64,000 bases of DNA from Ananas comosus (GCF_001540865.1 NC_033636.1:5814050-5878049); one strand, 5' to 3'. Shown: positions 1 to 11,904, counted from the first letter of the stretch. Notes: generated by a model from the letters alone, not told the origin. Made by a program: numbers and translations.

Positions 1-480
1 ACTCTTATCTTTTTTTGNTACATATTAATAAACCATTAATATTTTTATTAATCTAATTAATTGTTTCTACTAGTTATGTAAATAAAATAATTTACTAACT
101 AATTAAAAAGTTAATTTATTAATTATTTTTAATTAATATTTTGCTGTTAATTAATTAGATAAAATATTTTTAATTTAAAATTATAACTCTTATCTTTTTT
201 TGTTCCAAACTAACCATCCACATACTATTTATTTATTTTATTTCTAAAAACAATCTAATTTTTTTAAAATATAAAATTGATTTAATTATTATTTATATCT
301 AAATTTGTATCTATTTTAAAAATAAGTTATTCTTACTTATTTTCGAATCAAACGCAGTATAAAAGTACGGCTTAGTTTAGTATTGAGGCCTATCGATGGA
401 GTTGGAATAAAAATATATAGAAATATATTTCTGTCTTCTACGATGAACCGAAAAAAATATATATTATAGTCGACCCACAA
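1..480. other. AT-rich intergenic DNA, no gene seen
   Basis: This stretch is mostly A/T runs with no coding signal. The 17 bases before the single N at position 18 recur at 185-201 (ACTCTTATCTTTTTTTG), which suggests that the N marks a contig join in repeated sequence. Confidence 0.5.
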
Positions 481-498
481 TAGTAAACGAAACGTAAT

Positions 499-510
499 AT
501 TATATATAAA
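499..510 (+). promoter_or_regulatory. Possible TATA box of the PsbP-domain gene
   Basis: A TATATATAAA run lies about 180 bases upstream of the chosen ATG at 690, in the only strongly TATA-like stretch between the AT-rich flank and the pyrimidine-rich leader. The position is compatible with a plant core promoter plus a short 5' UTR. The region is AT-rich overall, so the match could be chance. Confidence 0.3.
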
Positions 511-689
511 ATTAAATAAAATATTTTTGAGCGTACTTTTCCGTCACTGGTACAGTAACTTTTTCGCAATCGGACGCGAAGCCAAATGGTGAAACTGTAC
601 TCGAAGCGTGAAATTAACGCTGCCGATTGCGTGGACACAATAGTGGCTATCCAGCCCAGGATATCGCGATCCCAGAAGTGAGAGAAAGA

Positions 690-3600
690 ATGGCCGTGGC
701 TCTTCTCACCCATCCTCCCCCTTCTCCCACACTCTCCCATTCCCCCTCTTCTCTCCCCTCCATCTTCTGGTACTTCTTCTCCTGCTGTACTCTCTCTTTC
801 TCTCTCCTTCCACTTCAATTAAACGCTAAAAGAAGATTCTTGATTGTGGTTTCCAGGGACCGGAATCCGTTTTGCAGAACAAGAACAAGAACAAGAACAA
901 GAACAAGAACAAGAAGATGCCCGCTTCTGGGGAGATCCCATGTCGTTGTTTCTTCGTGTTGTTCAGAGCCTACTTCAACAATGACGAGCTCACGGAGGAG
1001 AAGGGATCTCGTGTTGTCGACCCTCGCGGCTTCGTTAGCACTGGCTCTTCCATGTTCCGGTAGGAACTGAGCCTCTCTTTGTTCTTGCTATTTCGCATGT
1101 AACTTACCTGACCTGTGGACCACTTTGATTCCACTATCCGGACTTTCAAAATTTTGATATACATCAACCTTTCAAAATTACTTGAATTTGGGAGAGCTTA
1201 AGAATACATAAAGTATTTATTTTAAAAAACAGATTTATGAAGCAAGTTATTACAAAAGTTCGGTGTGCAGAGCACAAGCTTTTTAAGAAACTTTTTTTTT
1301 GCTTTGGCTCTAGGATTTACAATATTTTAAGTGCTTTTTTTTGCATTGAGCCCCCTCTCATTTTTTTTTTTTTAAATAGTCCCATAAAATTTATAATTGC
1401 AAAACTGGCCCTATCCCTGCCATGCAAGTGCCACGTCAGCGGCTGTGGAGGGTTAAGTTGAACACGGTGCATGAGTCACCATGTTTAAACATGGTGAACC
1501 ATTTACCATGTTTGGACGGGCTAAACAGTAGTCAAGTTCCGTAATGCAGAAGAACTCAAACAGCCTCGCAGTTTAGCTTAAACATGGTGAACCATTCATC
1601 GTGTTTAGGACTTTTTTTGCAATTGGCCCCGTGAAAAAAATTTATTTTAAAAATAACCCCGATAAATTTATAATTGTAAAAATAGCCCTACCGCTGCCAC
1701 GCAGTCGCCACGCGGGCAGGCTGGATGGCGGGTTTGGCAAGTTGAACACGGTGGACCATTCACCGTGTTCAAACATGGTGAATGGTTCACCGTGTTCAGT
1801 TAGTTATTCTGCCTTGAAAAAGATGGTGTATAATATGTTTAGGGTTTACATCAAGCGACGCGAATAAACAAAAGAAATACGGTGAACCATTCACCGTGTT
1901 TGAACACGGGTGAATGGTTCACCGTGTTCAACTTGCCAAGCAGGAGCCCAGCCCGCCAACGTGGCATTTGCGTGGCGCCTGCGTGGTAGGGGTAGGGTCA
2001 TTTTTGCAATTATAAATTTGTCGGGGCTATTTTTAAAATAAAATTTTTCTAGGAGGCCATTTGCAAAAAAAAACCTCGTGTTTAAGCTACTGACGTGGCG
2101 CTTGCGTGAGGGGAATAGGGCCAATTTTACAATTATAAATTTTGTAGGGTTATTTGTAAAAAACAAATTTATGAGGGTACCAAATGCAAAAAAGGCCCAT
2201 ATTTTAATTTTTACCGTACCATAAAAAGGGGCCTTTATGCAAGTTCTGAAAAAGTTGAGGGGGTTCATGGCCACTGTGAGCCCCTCAATAGCTCTATCCT
2301 TGGATGACTCTTTCTGTAGTAAGTATAAGTTCGTTACTTTAATGAATTTATAGTTACATTGATTGCATAAAATATACTAATTAAGTCTACAAGGATGAAG
2401 ATGTATTCAAATTTTGAAGTTAAAGAGTATCAAATAAATTGATTGATTAGGTAGCAAGATTAAAATTTTTAAAGGTTAGGTAGTTAGAACAAAATGGGTG
2501 ATAGCTGAGTTAACTTCTATACAACTGTCTTGGTTGTACAAATGCATGGAGACCCTTTAATGTAGGATAGGCCATTTTGAAATAAACCCCTCAGCTATTA
2601 TTTATTGGATTGAGACCGCCCTCAACTCCAAAGTTTTTGGAATTAAGTGATAGTAAGTCAAAAAAAATTGAAGTTTTATAAATTCAAATTTAATGACTTT
2701 AATTGCTTTTCAGTAAATGAAATTATCTTAACTAACGATTAATAACTAGTAGAGTCATTAAATTTGATACATATACACACACACACACATGCACGCACTT
2801 ATCGAGTATGAAATCTCAAAAAAAAAAAAAAAAAAAAAGAACTTGAGGGGTTCTCGAACCAAAAGAAAATAGTTGAGGGGGCCATTTTACGGTGGCCTAT
2901 AGTTGAGGGGGCCTCTATGCATTTTTACCTTTCTTGATTGATTTGGGGTAAAAACATATGGAACTCACCTAAACTATGACCCATTTTGATTTGACTACCT
3001 AACCTTTAAGAATTTTTTTTTAAACTGACTAATCTTTCAATTTATTTGATTTGAGCTATTTGGTAACTCTTTTTCTTCAAACTCCAGATGTAATGTTTAT
3101 TATAATAGACTTAATTAGAATATTTATGTGCGATTCACATGACTACATTCTTATTAGGGCCTGTTTGGTTCACAGTTTGTAATATTCTAGAAATCCTCCA
3201 TATTTTCTATTGAAAATATTCAAATCAGTACCATTCAACTCAAGTTGGATAGTTGTAAAAGGTTTTAATGAAGTAGTGGAATTATTGTAGATTTCTAGAT
3301 GGTAGGAATACAAGATTGTCATGGGTTAGGAGGTATCCTCATTATAGGAATTATTAGCAGTCCATTAATAAAAATATACTAGTTCTTAACAATCTCTCCC
3401 CAAGTGGATTGCTGGCTTGGTTAATTTAACATAGTTGACATTCCTAATATAAAATATACAACATTTTCGGAATATTACAAACCTTGAACCAAGCGGCCCC
3501 TTAAAGTAAGCAGTATGCTCAGCTTTTGGAAGAGAAAAGTAACCAAATGACTTAATTCAAACCAATTTAAACATGAGGCACCAAAATTAAAACTTTTAAA

Positions 3601-6600
3601 GGCTAAGTAGTCAGATTAGGACAGGCCATAATTTAGGCATGTAAGTTCCATATGTATTTACCTTTATTTATTTTATGGTATCTTTTCATTTTCTGTCTAG
3701 TGATGTTGAAAGTTAGGGGAAAAGTTCCGAGCGCGACCTAAACTTTGCCTGGATTGCAATTCACCACCTGAACTATAAAACATTGAAATTAGGTTAAAAA
3801 TGAACTGACCTGAAGTATGGCCCATTTATAAGACAACCCAAAATTTGAAACTTTTGATTTTACTACCTAACCTATCTGTTTACTTTGGTTGAAGCTATTT
3901 GGTGACTCTTTTTGCAACGTAATTATGTGTCGTTTGTTTTAGAAGACTTGTTTGGTGTATTTCATTTGATTTATGTGGTTGCACTCTTTCTAAAGTAGCT
4001 CAAATTTTATGAAAAAAATAATCATCAAATGACACAAATCAAATGGATTGGGAGGTTAGGTAGTTGAAAGTAAAGCTTTTAAAGGTTAGAAAGTCATCCG
4101 AAAACAGGCTATAGTTTAGTTCAGTTTCATATTTGCCTAAAATTTACCATCTAAACAAGCATCCTGTTGCAATCCACCACAAAGTCTCTTTTTTTGTCAA
4201 TTTGCCTAGACATATGTTAGAAAAATTATTTAGCTAGTTGAACACAAGAAAGGGCAAGGCAGTCGTTTCACTCGAAACGTGACTCATGTGCCATCACACG
4301 ACTACCGAACATCTAACAAATTGACAAAAATATAGGCTTTGTGGTGGATTGCAGTGGAATTATTCTTTAGGTATGGTTCGGGCAAAGATTAGGTGATTTT
4401 CGGGTTTTCTAGCCCTGAAATTATGTTCAAGAGCTATACTACTGTTGCAATCCAATTACATGTCAGAAGTTATAGATTTAATTCAACTTTAATTACATCT
4501 GGAATGGAGAATAATTGTGATATTTCATCATCTAATTCATGCTGTGTTGAGTTAATATATATAGTTCTTGATTGTAGCTGCAGGTTTTTAGTTAGGAAAA
4601 TTAACATATGCATACACCTTAGACTCGATAACTTAGGGCTTGTGGTATCTTAAGAAAGTAGCAATTGATTTAAGTGCTTTATTAGTTTGTATTCTTCATA
4701 ACAGTGCGAAGAAATTGGGAGCGAGCTGCTTTGTATCAGAGCTTCTGATGAGCTTAAGTTTTAGGGAGAACGGCAAAAAGCCTCTGGTGATATAGTGCGT
4801 TTGCAGTTTATACCACACTGGTTTAAAGTATAGTCTTGATGCAGCATTTTGCTACCCTTTTTAACAGCAAGGCATTTTGGGAAACTAAAATCATATGGGG
4901 CGGGTAGATATAGGATGTGGAGGATCATAAAATGAGTGGTTTGACAGATTTGGATTCCTATATATCCACAAATCTATTGAGTTGCTTGCTTATACTGATT
5001 TCTTTTTTCTTTTGAATCTTTGGGTTGCGTATGTTGATTTAGTCAAAGAATCTAATTTTCTGCTGTATTTATAATCTTCGAAAATAATAGTAACTTCTGA
5101 AAACAACAAAAGGACATCGATGCTGAAGAAACCTTATTTTCCATATCCTAAACCAACTAGCAGGAGAGCAAAATGTTACATATATCATATATGTGCTGAT
5201 GTCATTTTTTATAAATAATTCTTAGACTTGTTCACCTTCGCTCATTCGTCAATAATGTGGTTAAGTACTCGTCAAATGCAATTGTGTGCAACTTATTTAA
5301 TTTGCAGGCAGAGGTTGATAGATGCAACTTATGAAATAGCAACAATATGGCTTGACTATGAGTCTTCTAGGTGATGATATAATCTAATTTTGTGGATGAT
5401 GGTTTCATGTTGAATCGTTGATGCATGACAACCCCTTCACTCGCCTGTTATTAATTGTGCATACTAGCAGGCAAGACGATCCTAGTGAATAAGTTTTCAT
5501 TGCAAATGCTTCATTTTCAACATACTAATATCTATTTCCTCTTTAGAGCAAGATACATGATCATTTAGTTCATTATCTGCATAGTTAGCCAGGAAAGCTT
5601 CACTTCGTCTTAAACTGTGTTCTACTTGTTTGTTTGTTACAATTCTTGTCAACATACTAATATCGATTTCCTCTTTAGAGCAAGATACATGCTCATTTAG
5701 TGCATTATCTACAGAGTTAGCCAAGAACGCTTCACTTCTCAAACTTTGTTCTACTTGTTTGTTACTATTTTGTACCTGATTTTTCTTTGTAATTTTCTAG
5801 GTTCGCATGCTGTTGTTGAGTTGGATGAAGATGTGAAGATGGCTTTGCTACTGGATGATATAAATGCATACTCTTTTCTGTACCCTGTTGAATTGCCTGC
5901 GAAGAAATTTTCCTTTAAGTGGTAATTTTCATAATTCATCTGCTCCGTCTATCATAGTTTGGTACTATTTATTGCTTCTTTTTGTTGATTCATTTACTTC
6001 TTATCTGTGCTTGAAGTTTTATATAGTATTTTACTGAAATTCTTCGCGGCAACATGATACTGATCTAATATCGAAAATTGAATCAAAAGATCAACTTAAA
6101 AATGATTATTATCTTCTCATTTCAGGAAGAAAATGGAATTCAGATAATGTCAACTTCTATTTGATCTGTTTCAATTGCATTAAATCAACCAGAATATGTC
6201 TTCAGTAAAGCTGCATTTCTAGAGTTAAAGACCGGTCCAGAAAACAAATTCTCTTGATCGGTTGATCTCCTATTGACACTCCCCTGCATTCTCCACCCCC
6301 TCTTTTTCTCTGGCAGTGTTGCCGGTTACTGCATAAATATCGGTTTACGAAAAAAAAAATGATATTGCATATTTTATTATCTTATGGTTGGAGCTGTTGT
6401 TGTCTCGATTGTTCCTTTGCTACATTGATTTTGAATTAGTGGCTTACATTTTTCCATGTTGCATTTGGTAGATGCGATAACATAAAGATCTTTTCCTATG
6501 TTAAGTTGATCAAATCTAGCTATTTTTCTTCTGTTTGCAGGGTAGAGTCCAGAAAGCCGGAAAGATACTCATCTGCTGCACCATTATCACGTGAGCTCCA

Positions 6601-9600
6601 TATCTCATTGAACATTGATGTTGAGTATTGCTGCCGTTCAGTTGCAATACTTTGACTTAGTTATTTAATCATTATTCTGTTTCAGTTCTCTAGACCATTA
6701 GCTTTTTGAATTCTTTGTAACATTTAGTGTCAACAAAAATTGTTACTAATTAATATATTACATGTTATGCAGCTGATGCGCGACAACGCATTGTCTCTGA
6801 GCGTGTTGACATGATCAATAACCTTGTCATCTCTGTCTCGGTATACATGGAAATAACTGTTCCTTCCATAAAAAAGTAGAGTATATTTACTAACAGAATC
6901 CTATGAATTGGTAGCTTAAATATATAACCCTGTAAATTCTGCTTTTTCAGATACGCGCTTAAAAGATGTTCTTTTATATATGCCTTCGTACTTGCAGAAA
7001 TTTCCCTCTGCAATAAATGGTTATACTATGAAACACTGCTTTCCTTTGTATTTGATGAAATTCCGACCTATAAGTAAGGCTGTTTTGGGAAAAAAAACTA
7101 CATTTCAATGGTTATTTAAGAAAATTCGCCTTTTGCGCAGAACACAGTAGAGAAATTTATATGTAATAGATGATTTTTGCAAGCTAAATATGCAAAGGCC
7201 CCTACATTTCTATTCAGCTTACCATTGTGTTGTTTTAACTTCCTACAAGTTGATCATGCTAGTGCCGAGCAATAGAGCCTTCTGATATTTTTACCTGCTA
7301 ACTTTGATTAAGTTGTAAATGCTCCTGTTCCTTATAAAAAAACCCATTTTGAGTAGACAATTTCTCCTGATTAAATCTGAGCTCTTTCCACCATCTCAGT
7401 TCGAGATTTTTAATTTTTATTCTTTGTTGCAGGTTGGTCCTCTGAATTCACGCTTCCTAACTTCAAATGACAAGAGTACGTGGAAAGCAAAAGATGTTGC
7501 TGATTCTGTTCTATCTGATAAATCTGCATTGGTATTCAATTGCTATATCTGCATAAAGTATCGAGAGATCTCAATATATGTGATAAGCAACCTGCATTCA
7601 CAACTATGATTTAATAAAGGTTTACATGTTAGTGAGCTTTCTTGAAGTACACCGAAACAGATCCTATAATTTGGAAATAATGGAACTAGTATAAATTACG
7701 TAGATTTCCATATTATATTGAGTAGTACTGCTTGTTTACATTGATTGAGGAACTTCTTTTGCAGCGTGTAACAACTAGCCAGCGCATGGCTGAGAGTTCA
7801 GTTCTTGATGCACATTCCACAACTGTAAGATTTTGTCGACATATGAGTTGATCTCACTTTCCTTTCTAAAAGCATTTGCCTTTATATTTAACTGTTACAC
7901 TAATAACATAATTGTACTGTAGGTTGATGGTGAACCATACTGGTATTATGAGTATCTAGTTCGAAAATCACCAACAAATTCTGTGAGTCCTCGTATATCT
8001 CTTAAGTGTCTGGTTCTTGTTACTTTGTTTTCCACAATTTCCACTAACATATTAAATTCGCGTATAGGCAGGTAAATGGTACTCATGATAATTTATAATT
8101 TCTCAGGTGCAAGAGCCAAATTTGTACCGGCACAATGTGGCAGCCACTGCTGAGCGAGATGGTATTATTAGCTCATGAACTTCTATTTCTTTGCGTTTGT
8201 TTCATTGATTTTAATCCAACTCTAGGCTCACCATAGATAACAACATTAGCCAAAAAAAAAAGCTACGTTGTGCTAGTTCAAAAAGCTACATATATACTGA
8301 AATGCTGTTGTGCAATCTTGTTTCTATTTGTTATCGTGATTTTCTTGGTTTCTTTGATAATTTATGTGACAATCCTGAACCATAGAGACCACTTAAACTA
8401 GTGAAATTTGCAAACCTAGCATCCTCATTTTCTTTTTCTTTCTATGTTTTGGTGATTTTCTCTTCTTTACTTCTTTTTTTTTTTTATTTTTTCTTTTTAA
8501 ACTGCATCCATACGGCTCTCATATGGTTCCATTCTGATCAGGCTATCTTTACTCACTGAATGCTTCAACTCTCAGCAAGCAATGGGAAAAAGTAAGTTGT
8601 TGCATAATAGATATCTCTTTTGGTTGTTAGTATTTCCTTAACTTTCTTTGAGGTGCAGGATTTTATTTTGGATTAAATACTAGTATATCTCTGTTAAAGT
8701 ATTATATGCATTCCTGATTGGTATTATGCGTTTGGTTGGCCTTTGTGCTTGCACCTGTGTTTGCGGCACGCAACTGCAAGGCCAAGCCTTTTTGAGAAAG
8801 CTCCGATTTCAGAGCTTTCTCAAAAAGCTCTGCTAACGGGCTGCACTGCTTGGCCAAACATGGCCTATGTCATCTAAAATTTAATTTTGATGTACTTTAC
8901 AGTTTATGACCAATGTGGTCTAAGTTTGTTGTCATGTTGATTAATATAACATCGCAGTTGGGTTTGATCTTAATAACCATCATGATGCTTATGTACACGG
9001 TGACATGGTCTTGAAGTCTAGCTTTTGTGATGGTAATTTTGCATGGTAGAGGTTGAGAGCAAGGTCGGAAGTCAAATAGGGAAAACATCATCCAGATGAG
9101 ACTAACCTCACTGGTTCTTATGAGTGATTGATACCGTATTAGAATTTATGAGTGATTGATACCGTAGTAGGATTAGATGGCATAAAAAAGCAAGGAATCC
9201 ATGAGGAGAAATATAATTAAACTTGGTTGGTACGTCCAGCAAGGATCAGTTAGGTAGAATTTTAAGGCTGTTGTGACCTCTTTCTATCGCAATAAATGAT
9301 TTTCAGTAGTAGCTGGAACATCTTTTCAGTGAAAAATCTCCTGGACTGGTTTAACAGTTTACTTTTTATACTATGCTAAAGAGATAGAAGGACAAAGATG
9401 TTTGGTCATTGAAGGTCTTCGGAGTCTTGACCTTAGCCTGCTCTAGCTTTTAACAAAGTTATGCCATAAGTTCTTGGATAAATTTCACTACCCATTAGAT
9501 GGTTCCGTTGTATCACTTAGGTATCCTATAGTTACTATATCTATTTTTTTTGAATGAACTTATTTCCTTCCATCAAAAGTAAGCATGTAACTGTCCCGTA

Positions 9601-10093
9601 CACCAATAAAACACGTAGAAACCATCTGATCTGTTGTGTGGGGATGGCGAGTGAACCAGAGAGGGTCAAATGCTAGTATTTGTAAGAGATTTCGAATCGA
9701 AATCAGGGAAGAATTTGGTAATTTGAGGGGAATCAAAGGTCCCTATGGCTGATAGAATTAGTTTCTGGTTGTTTATAGATGCATGCGCCAGTCACTTGAT
9801 TATTTTTAATAGACGATTAATTGGAGTTATTTAAAGGAAACTAGAGCAGTAACCACAGGGCTCGTATGTGATCGGAATGAAACTACAGTGTAACAATGTG
9901 AAAATATGCTAAATCCTGTGTGGGAGAGCAAATTCATACAAAGTGTTGATGTCTTCAGCCTTTAACTAGTACCTTATATTTTGCGATTATGCAGATGGGG
10001 CCTTTTCTAGAGAGAACAGTGGCATCTTTTCGCCTTCTCCCGCCGACGGAGAACTATGTCCCGCCGTACAAGGACCCATGGAGATTTTGGTGA
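690..10093 (+). CDS. PPD5: PsbP domain-containing protein, chloroplastic (PPD5-like), multi-exon
   Basis: Likely exons are 690-769, 857-1059, 5801-5921, 6541-6590, 6773-6840, 7433-7531, 7765-7824, 7923-7982, 8107-8161, 8542-8591 and 9995-10093. All introns are GT-AG and all phases join cleanly into 314 codons plus stop. If the 87-nt first intron (770-856, also in frame) is retained, the product is 343 aa. The N-terminus is a Ser/Pro-rich plastid transit region, then RRRRDLVLSTLAASLALAL, a twin-arginine plus hydrophobic stretch typical of Tat-imported thylakoid-lumen proteins. The mature part carries PsbP-family hallmarks: NAYSFLYPVELP, FKWVESRKPERYSSAAPL, DGEPYWYYEYLVRKSP, and the C-terminus YVPPYKDPWRFW. 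PsbP-like PPD proteins act in the lumen in photosystem or related functions; plant family members are about 300 aa. I recall this C-terminus from PPD5, but the paralogue number is from memory. Intron 1 (4.7 kb) is swollen by nested MITEs. The hexanucleotide AACAAG repeat at 876-914 encodes an Arg-Thr run in the transit peptide. Confidence 0.88.
876..914 (+). repeat. AACAAG hexanucleotide microsatellite inside exon 1
   Basis: About six tandem AACAAG units. In the gene's frame they read as alternating Arg-Thr inside the predicted transit peptide. The repeat unit is a multiple of three, so length changes would keep the frame. Confidence 0.8.
1097..2525. mobile_element. TIR element in intron 1, first of a local family
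   Basis: The left end (AACTTACCTGACCTG, then TTGATTCCACTATC and a CTTTCAAAATTTTGAT run) matches, in reverse complement, the right end around 2420-2525 (TTTTAAAGGTTAGGTAGTTAG ... GCTGAGTTAACTTC). The same terminal sequence borders the elements at 2948-3662 and 3791-4139. It has no coding capacity, so it is a non-autonomous MITE-like element. A fold-back repeat (1334-2205) lies inside it. Ends are approximate. Confidence 0.45.
1334..2205. repeat. Nested fold-back repeat with GGTGAA..TTCACC palindromes
   Basis: Two nested pairs of inverted arms are visible. The outer pair is about 1334-1440 with 2090-2205, and the inner pair is about 1610-1765 with 1917-2075. The arms share a pattern of TTTGCA..GGCC, AATTTATAATTG and GTGGCACC-like blocks. 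The centre (1740-1935) carries repeated copies of a 20-plus-base self-complementary motif built on GAACACGGTGAA / TTCACCGTGTTC. No protein coding capacity is seen. It sits inside intron 1 of the PsbP-domain gene. Confidence 0.7.
2539..2925. mobile_element. MITE in intron 1
   Basis: Imperfect terminal inverted repeats: left AAATGCATGGAGACCCTTTA, right ending GGGGGCCTCTATGCATTT. Both arms continue with TAGGCCATTTTGAAAT / CGTAAAATGGCC and CCCCTC-rich blocks. The internal part holds an (AC)n and an A-run at 2818-2838. It is non-coding. Confidence 0.55.
2948..3662. mobile_element. MITE of the ACATATGGAACT family, split by a Tourist MITE
   Basis: The left end TAAAAACATATGGAACTCAC and right end GTAAGTTCCATATGTATTTA are inverted copies, followed on both sides by the CTACCTAACCTTTAA / TTAAAGGCTAAGTAG block. 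The element is interrupted by the 345-bp Harbinger-type MITE at 3156-3500, so it is the older insertion. No ORF is present. Confidence 0.6.
3156..3500. mobile_element. Tourist-like (PIF/Harbinger) MITE with TTA duplication
   Basis: The 345-bp element has inverted ends GGGCCTGTTTGGTTCACAG and CCTTGAACCAAGCGGCCCC. It is flanked on both sides by TTA (3153-3155 and 3501-3503), the target-site duplication expected of PIF/Harbinger elements. It is nested inside the element at 2948-3662. Confidence 0.75.
3791..4139. mobile_element. MITE of the same family as 2948-3662
   Basis: The left end AGGTTAAAAATGAACTGACC and the right end TAGTTCAGTTTCATATTTGC are inverted copies. Both are followed by the CTACCTAACC / GGTTAGGTAG block shared with the neighbouring family members. 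It is about 350 bp and non-coding. Confidence 0.55.
4165..4356. mobile_element. Small MITE in intron 1
   Basis: Inverted ends TTGCAATCCACCACAAAG and CTTTGTGGTGGATTGCAG are nearly perfect, followed inward by TTTTTGTCAATTTG / CAAATTGACAAAAA. It is about 190 bp with no coding capacity. A related TTGCAATTCACCACC sequence at 3754-3768 may be a fragment of the same family. Confidence 0.6.
5518..5765. repeat. Direct tandem duplication (~130-bp unit) before exon 2
   Basis: Two head-to-tail copies start with ACATACTAATATC (about 5519 and 5652) and include TTTAGAGCAAGATACATG, TAGTTAGCCA-like and GTTCTACTTGTTTGTT blocks. They differ at about ten sites. Both copies are open on the minus strand through similar ~41-residue peptides. 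The unit lies at the 3' end of intron 1, just before the acceptor at 5800. Confidence 0.75.
8735..8875. repeat. Small fold-back element in the last intron
   Basis: A 15-bp perfect inverted repeat (TTTTTGAGAAAGCTC / GAGCTTTCTCAAAAA, about 8790-8828) with an 8-base loop forms the core. Outer arms GGTTGGCC..GTGCTTGCA and TGCACTGCTTGGCCAAAC are also inverted copies. It is a likely fold-back MITE in the 1.4-kb final intron. Confidence 0.6.
9117..9170 (+). repeat. 29-bp tandem duplication
   Basis: TTATGAGTGATTGATACCGTA occurs twice in a row (from about 9118 and 9147) with a few differences in the spacer. It is intronic, with no known role. Confidence 0.6.
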
Positions 10094-11091
10094 CAAAGAG
10101 CCCTCGTTTTGCCTTATCCACCTATTTTCATCTTTCTGCATACTTTTTTGCTCCGAAGGCCCTATTTGAATGCTGGAATAAGTTATTCAATGATATTCTA
10201 TTTGGTACGAGGATTTTTAATTATGATTGGAAGCTAGGAGTGTGATCAAATGTCTATAATGGAATAGCATATTCGGTCATCGAGTCATTTTTTCCAAAAT
10301 GAGGTAAATAACATCATAAGTGAAATATGCTGCTAACCTTTCGAATAGCGAAAATCAAACTTTTTTCTTACAATCATAAGAAAAAATCCTCATAATAAGT
10401 AAGTTATCATCGAACAACTTATTCTGATATTCAAACAGGCTCGAAGTGAAGTAGTGAACAAAAATTTTAATGAGGTGCTGCAAGGCTGTGAAGTGAACAA
10501 CAATTTTGTGAGGCATCAGTTTGGGCTTCTTTTTCCTTTTCTGCCTCCATGGCTTGTAAAGTGATGTTTATGATATGTGTACATTTATGACAGGCCATCA
10601 AGTCTCTAAGATAAGAAATTTTGTTTTTCAAGGCAGTAATGTATGAAACACTAGTCACCACTTTTGGCTTCTATTTTGTTATGGTCTGTTAAGAACTCTT
10701 TTATGTTGCTGCAGACAGTGAGGAGAGGATTTTAACAAATTATAGCTGATCTTGATCTTGATCTTGGTTGTTTTATTAGACCATTAAACAAGCGAACGCC
10801 TTATGTCAAATTTGAGAATTAGCGAGATCGACTCCTAGAATTATAATAGTATTTATTCGGTTCGATTCCAGTTTCTCTTGTAATCCGAAACTAACCGAAC
10901 CATTTCCGCTCCTGCTCATTGTGAGCAAAAGTCATCTTCAGTTGATATACCATAGTATTTTGAGAATGACACACAAAAACCGCACCTGTGGACTCTGCAT
11001 ATAGTATCTAAAAGATAAAAGTAAGTTTTATCGTGCGCCGGGTGCACCATACATATCCTATTTTTTTCTCCCCTAAATTTTGTTATAACTT

Positions 11092-11130
<39 letters not shown>
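10094..11130. other. 3' flank of the PsbP-domain gene, no further gene seen
   Basis: The 3' UTR of the gene presumably occupies the first few hundred bases. I could not fix a poly(A) signal with confidence. The remainder is AT-rich and ends in a (TA)n microsatellite at about 11093-11129 that borders the next MITE. Open frames are short and non-homologous. Confidence 0.4.
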
Positions 11131-11132
<2 letters not shown>

Positions 11133-11642
11133 GGCCTCTGTGCTTGTAAGTTGTTTTCGATTATAGGACATCCGATTTGACGATCCGCTCCATTAAGCAT
11201 AATCTACGCTATTGGAACTATCCAGAAACCAAATTTTATAATTTTTCGACATCATTTACCAAGCGATCACAGGGTCTCAAAAATGACTATTTTAACGGCC
11301 GATGTGGCACATTTTTAAATTTAACGGTGTAGAAGTTTCCAAATTATATGAAATTTTAATAAAAAATTCTACTTAACATTAAGAGTAAGAACAATACTTT
11401 CGATTTGAAATTTGAGTCTTTTATCACTGTTTTTTATGAGATTTTTATTTTCAGCCGTTCATTTGAGGCTACTCGTTCACTAGGCAAATAAAGTCAAAAA
11501 ATTATGAAATTTGGTTTCTAGATAGTTCCAATAGTGTAGATCATGTTTAACGGAACCGATCGCCGAATCGGAAGTCCCATCATCGAAAACAACTTACAAG
11601 CACGGAGGCTTCCGTACTTTCGAAAGCATAAGAGCCTAACTC
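11131..11642. mobile_element. ~510-bp TIR element bordered by TA repeats (family member 1)
   Basis: Inverted ends GGCCTCTGTGCTTGTAAG and ACTTACAAGCACGGAGGC are followed inward by TTGTTTTCGAT / ATCGAAAACAA. A (TA)n tract lies immediately outside each end. The interior carries conserved blocks (ATTTTTCGACATCATTTACC, TTTTCAGCCGTTCATTT, GTGTAGATCATGTTTAACGG) also seen in the elements at 12503, 13018, 13300, 16555 and 22060. It is non-coding. Confidence 0.65.
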
Positions 11643-11904
11643 TATATATATATATATCTCTATATATGTTTACTAACCCCTATGTATATATCTCTGTATA
11701 TGTTTACGAACCCCCTTTTATTTGGCAGATGCTACAATCCCCCCTCGCTTGAGAAGATTCGCGACCTCAAGGATCGAAGTCCAGGAATTGGAATTTCAAG
11801 AACCGATAGTCTTCCCAGCTCGCGGCCTCCTTTCCGAGGTTCTCGCACTCGACCCGCACTTGGCTTACTGCTTGATTTCCCCTCCTGATCATATGTCGGT
11901 CCAA

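Noticed and set aside
872..1063. Alternative frame with Lys-Asn repeats in exon 1
   Set aside because: It does not carry the twin-arginine lumen signal and does not join in phase to exon 2. The Arg-Thr frame does.
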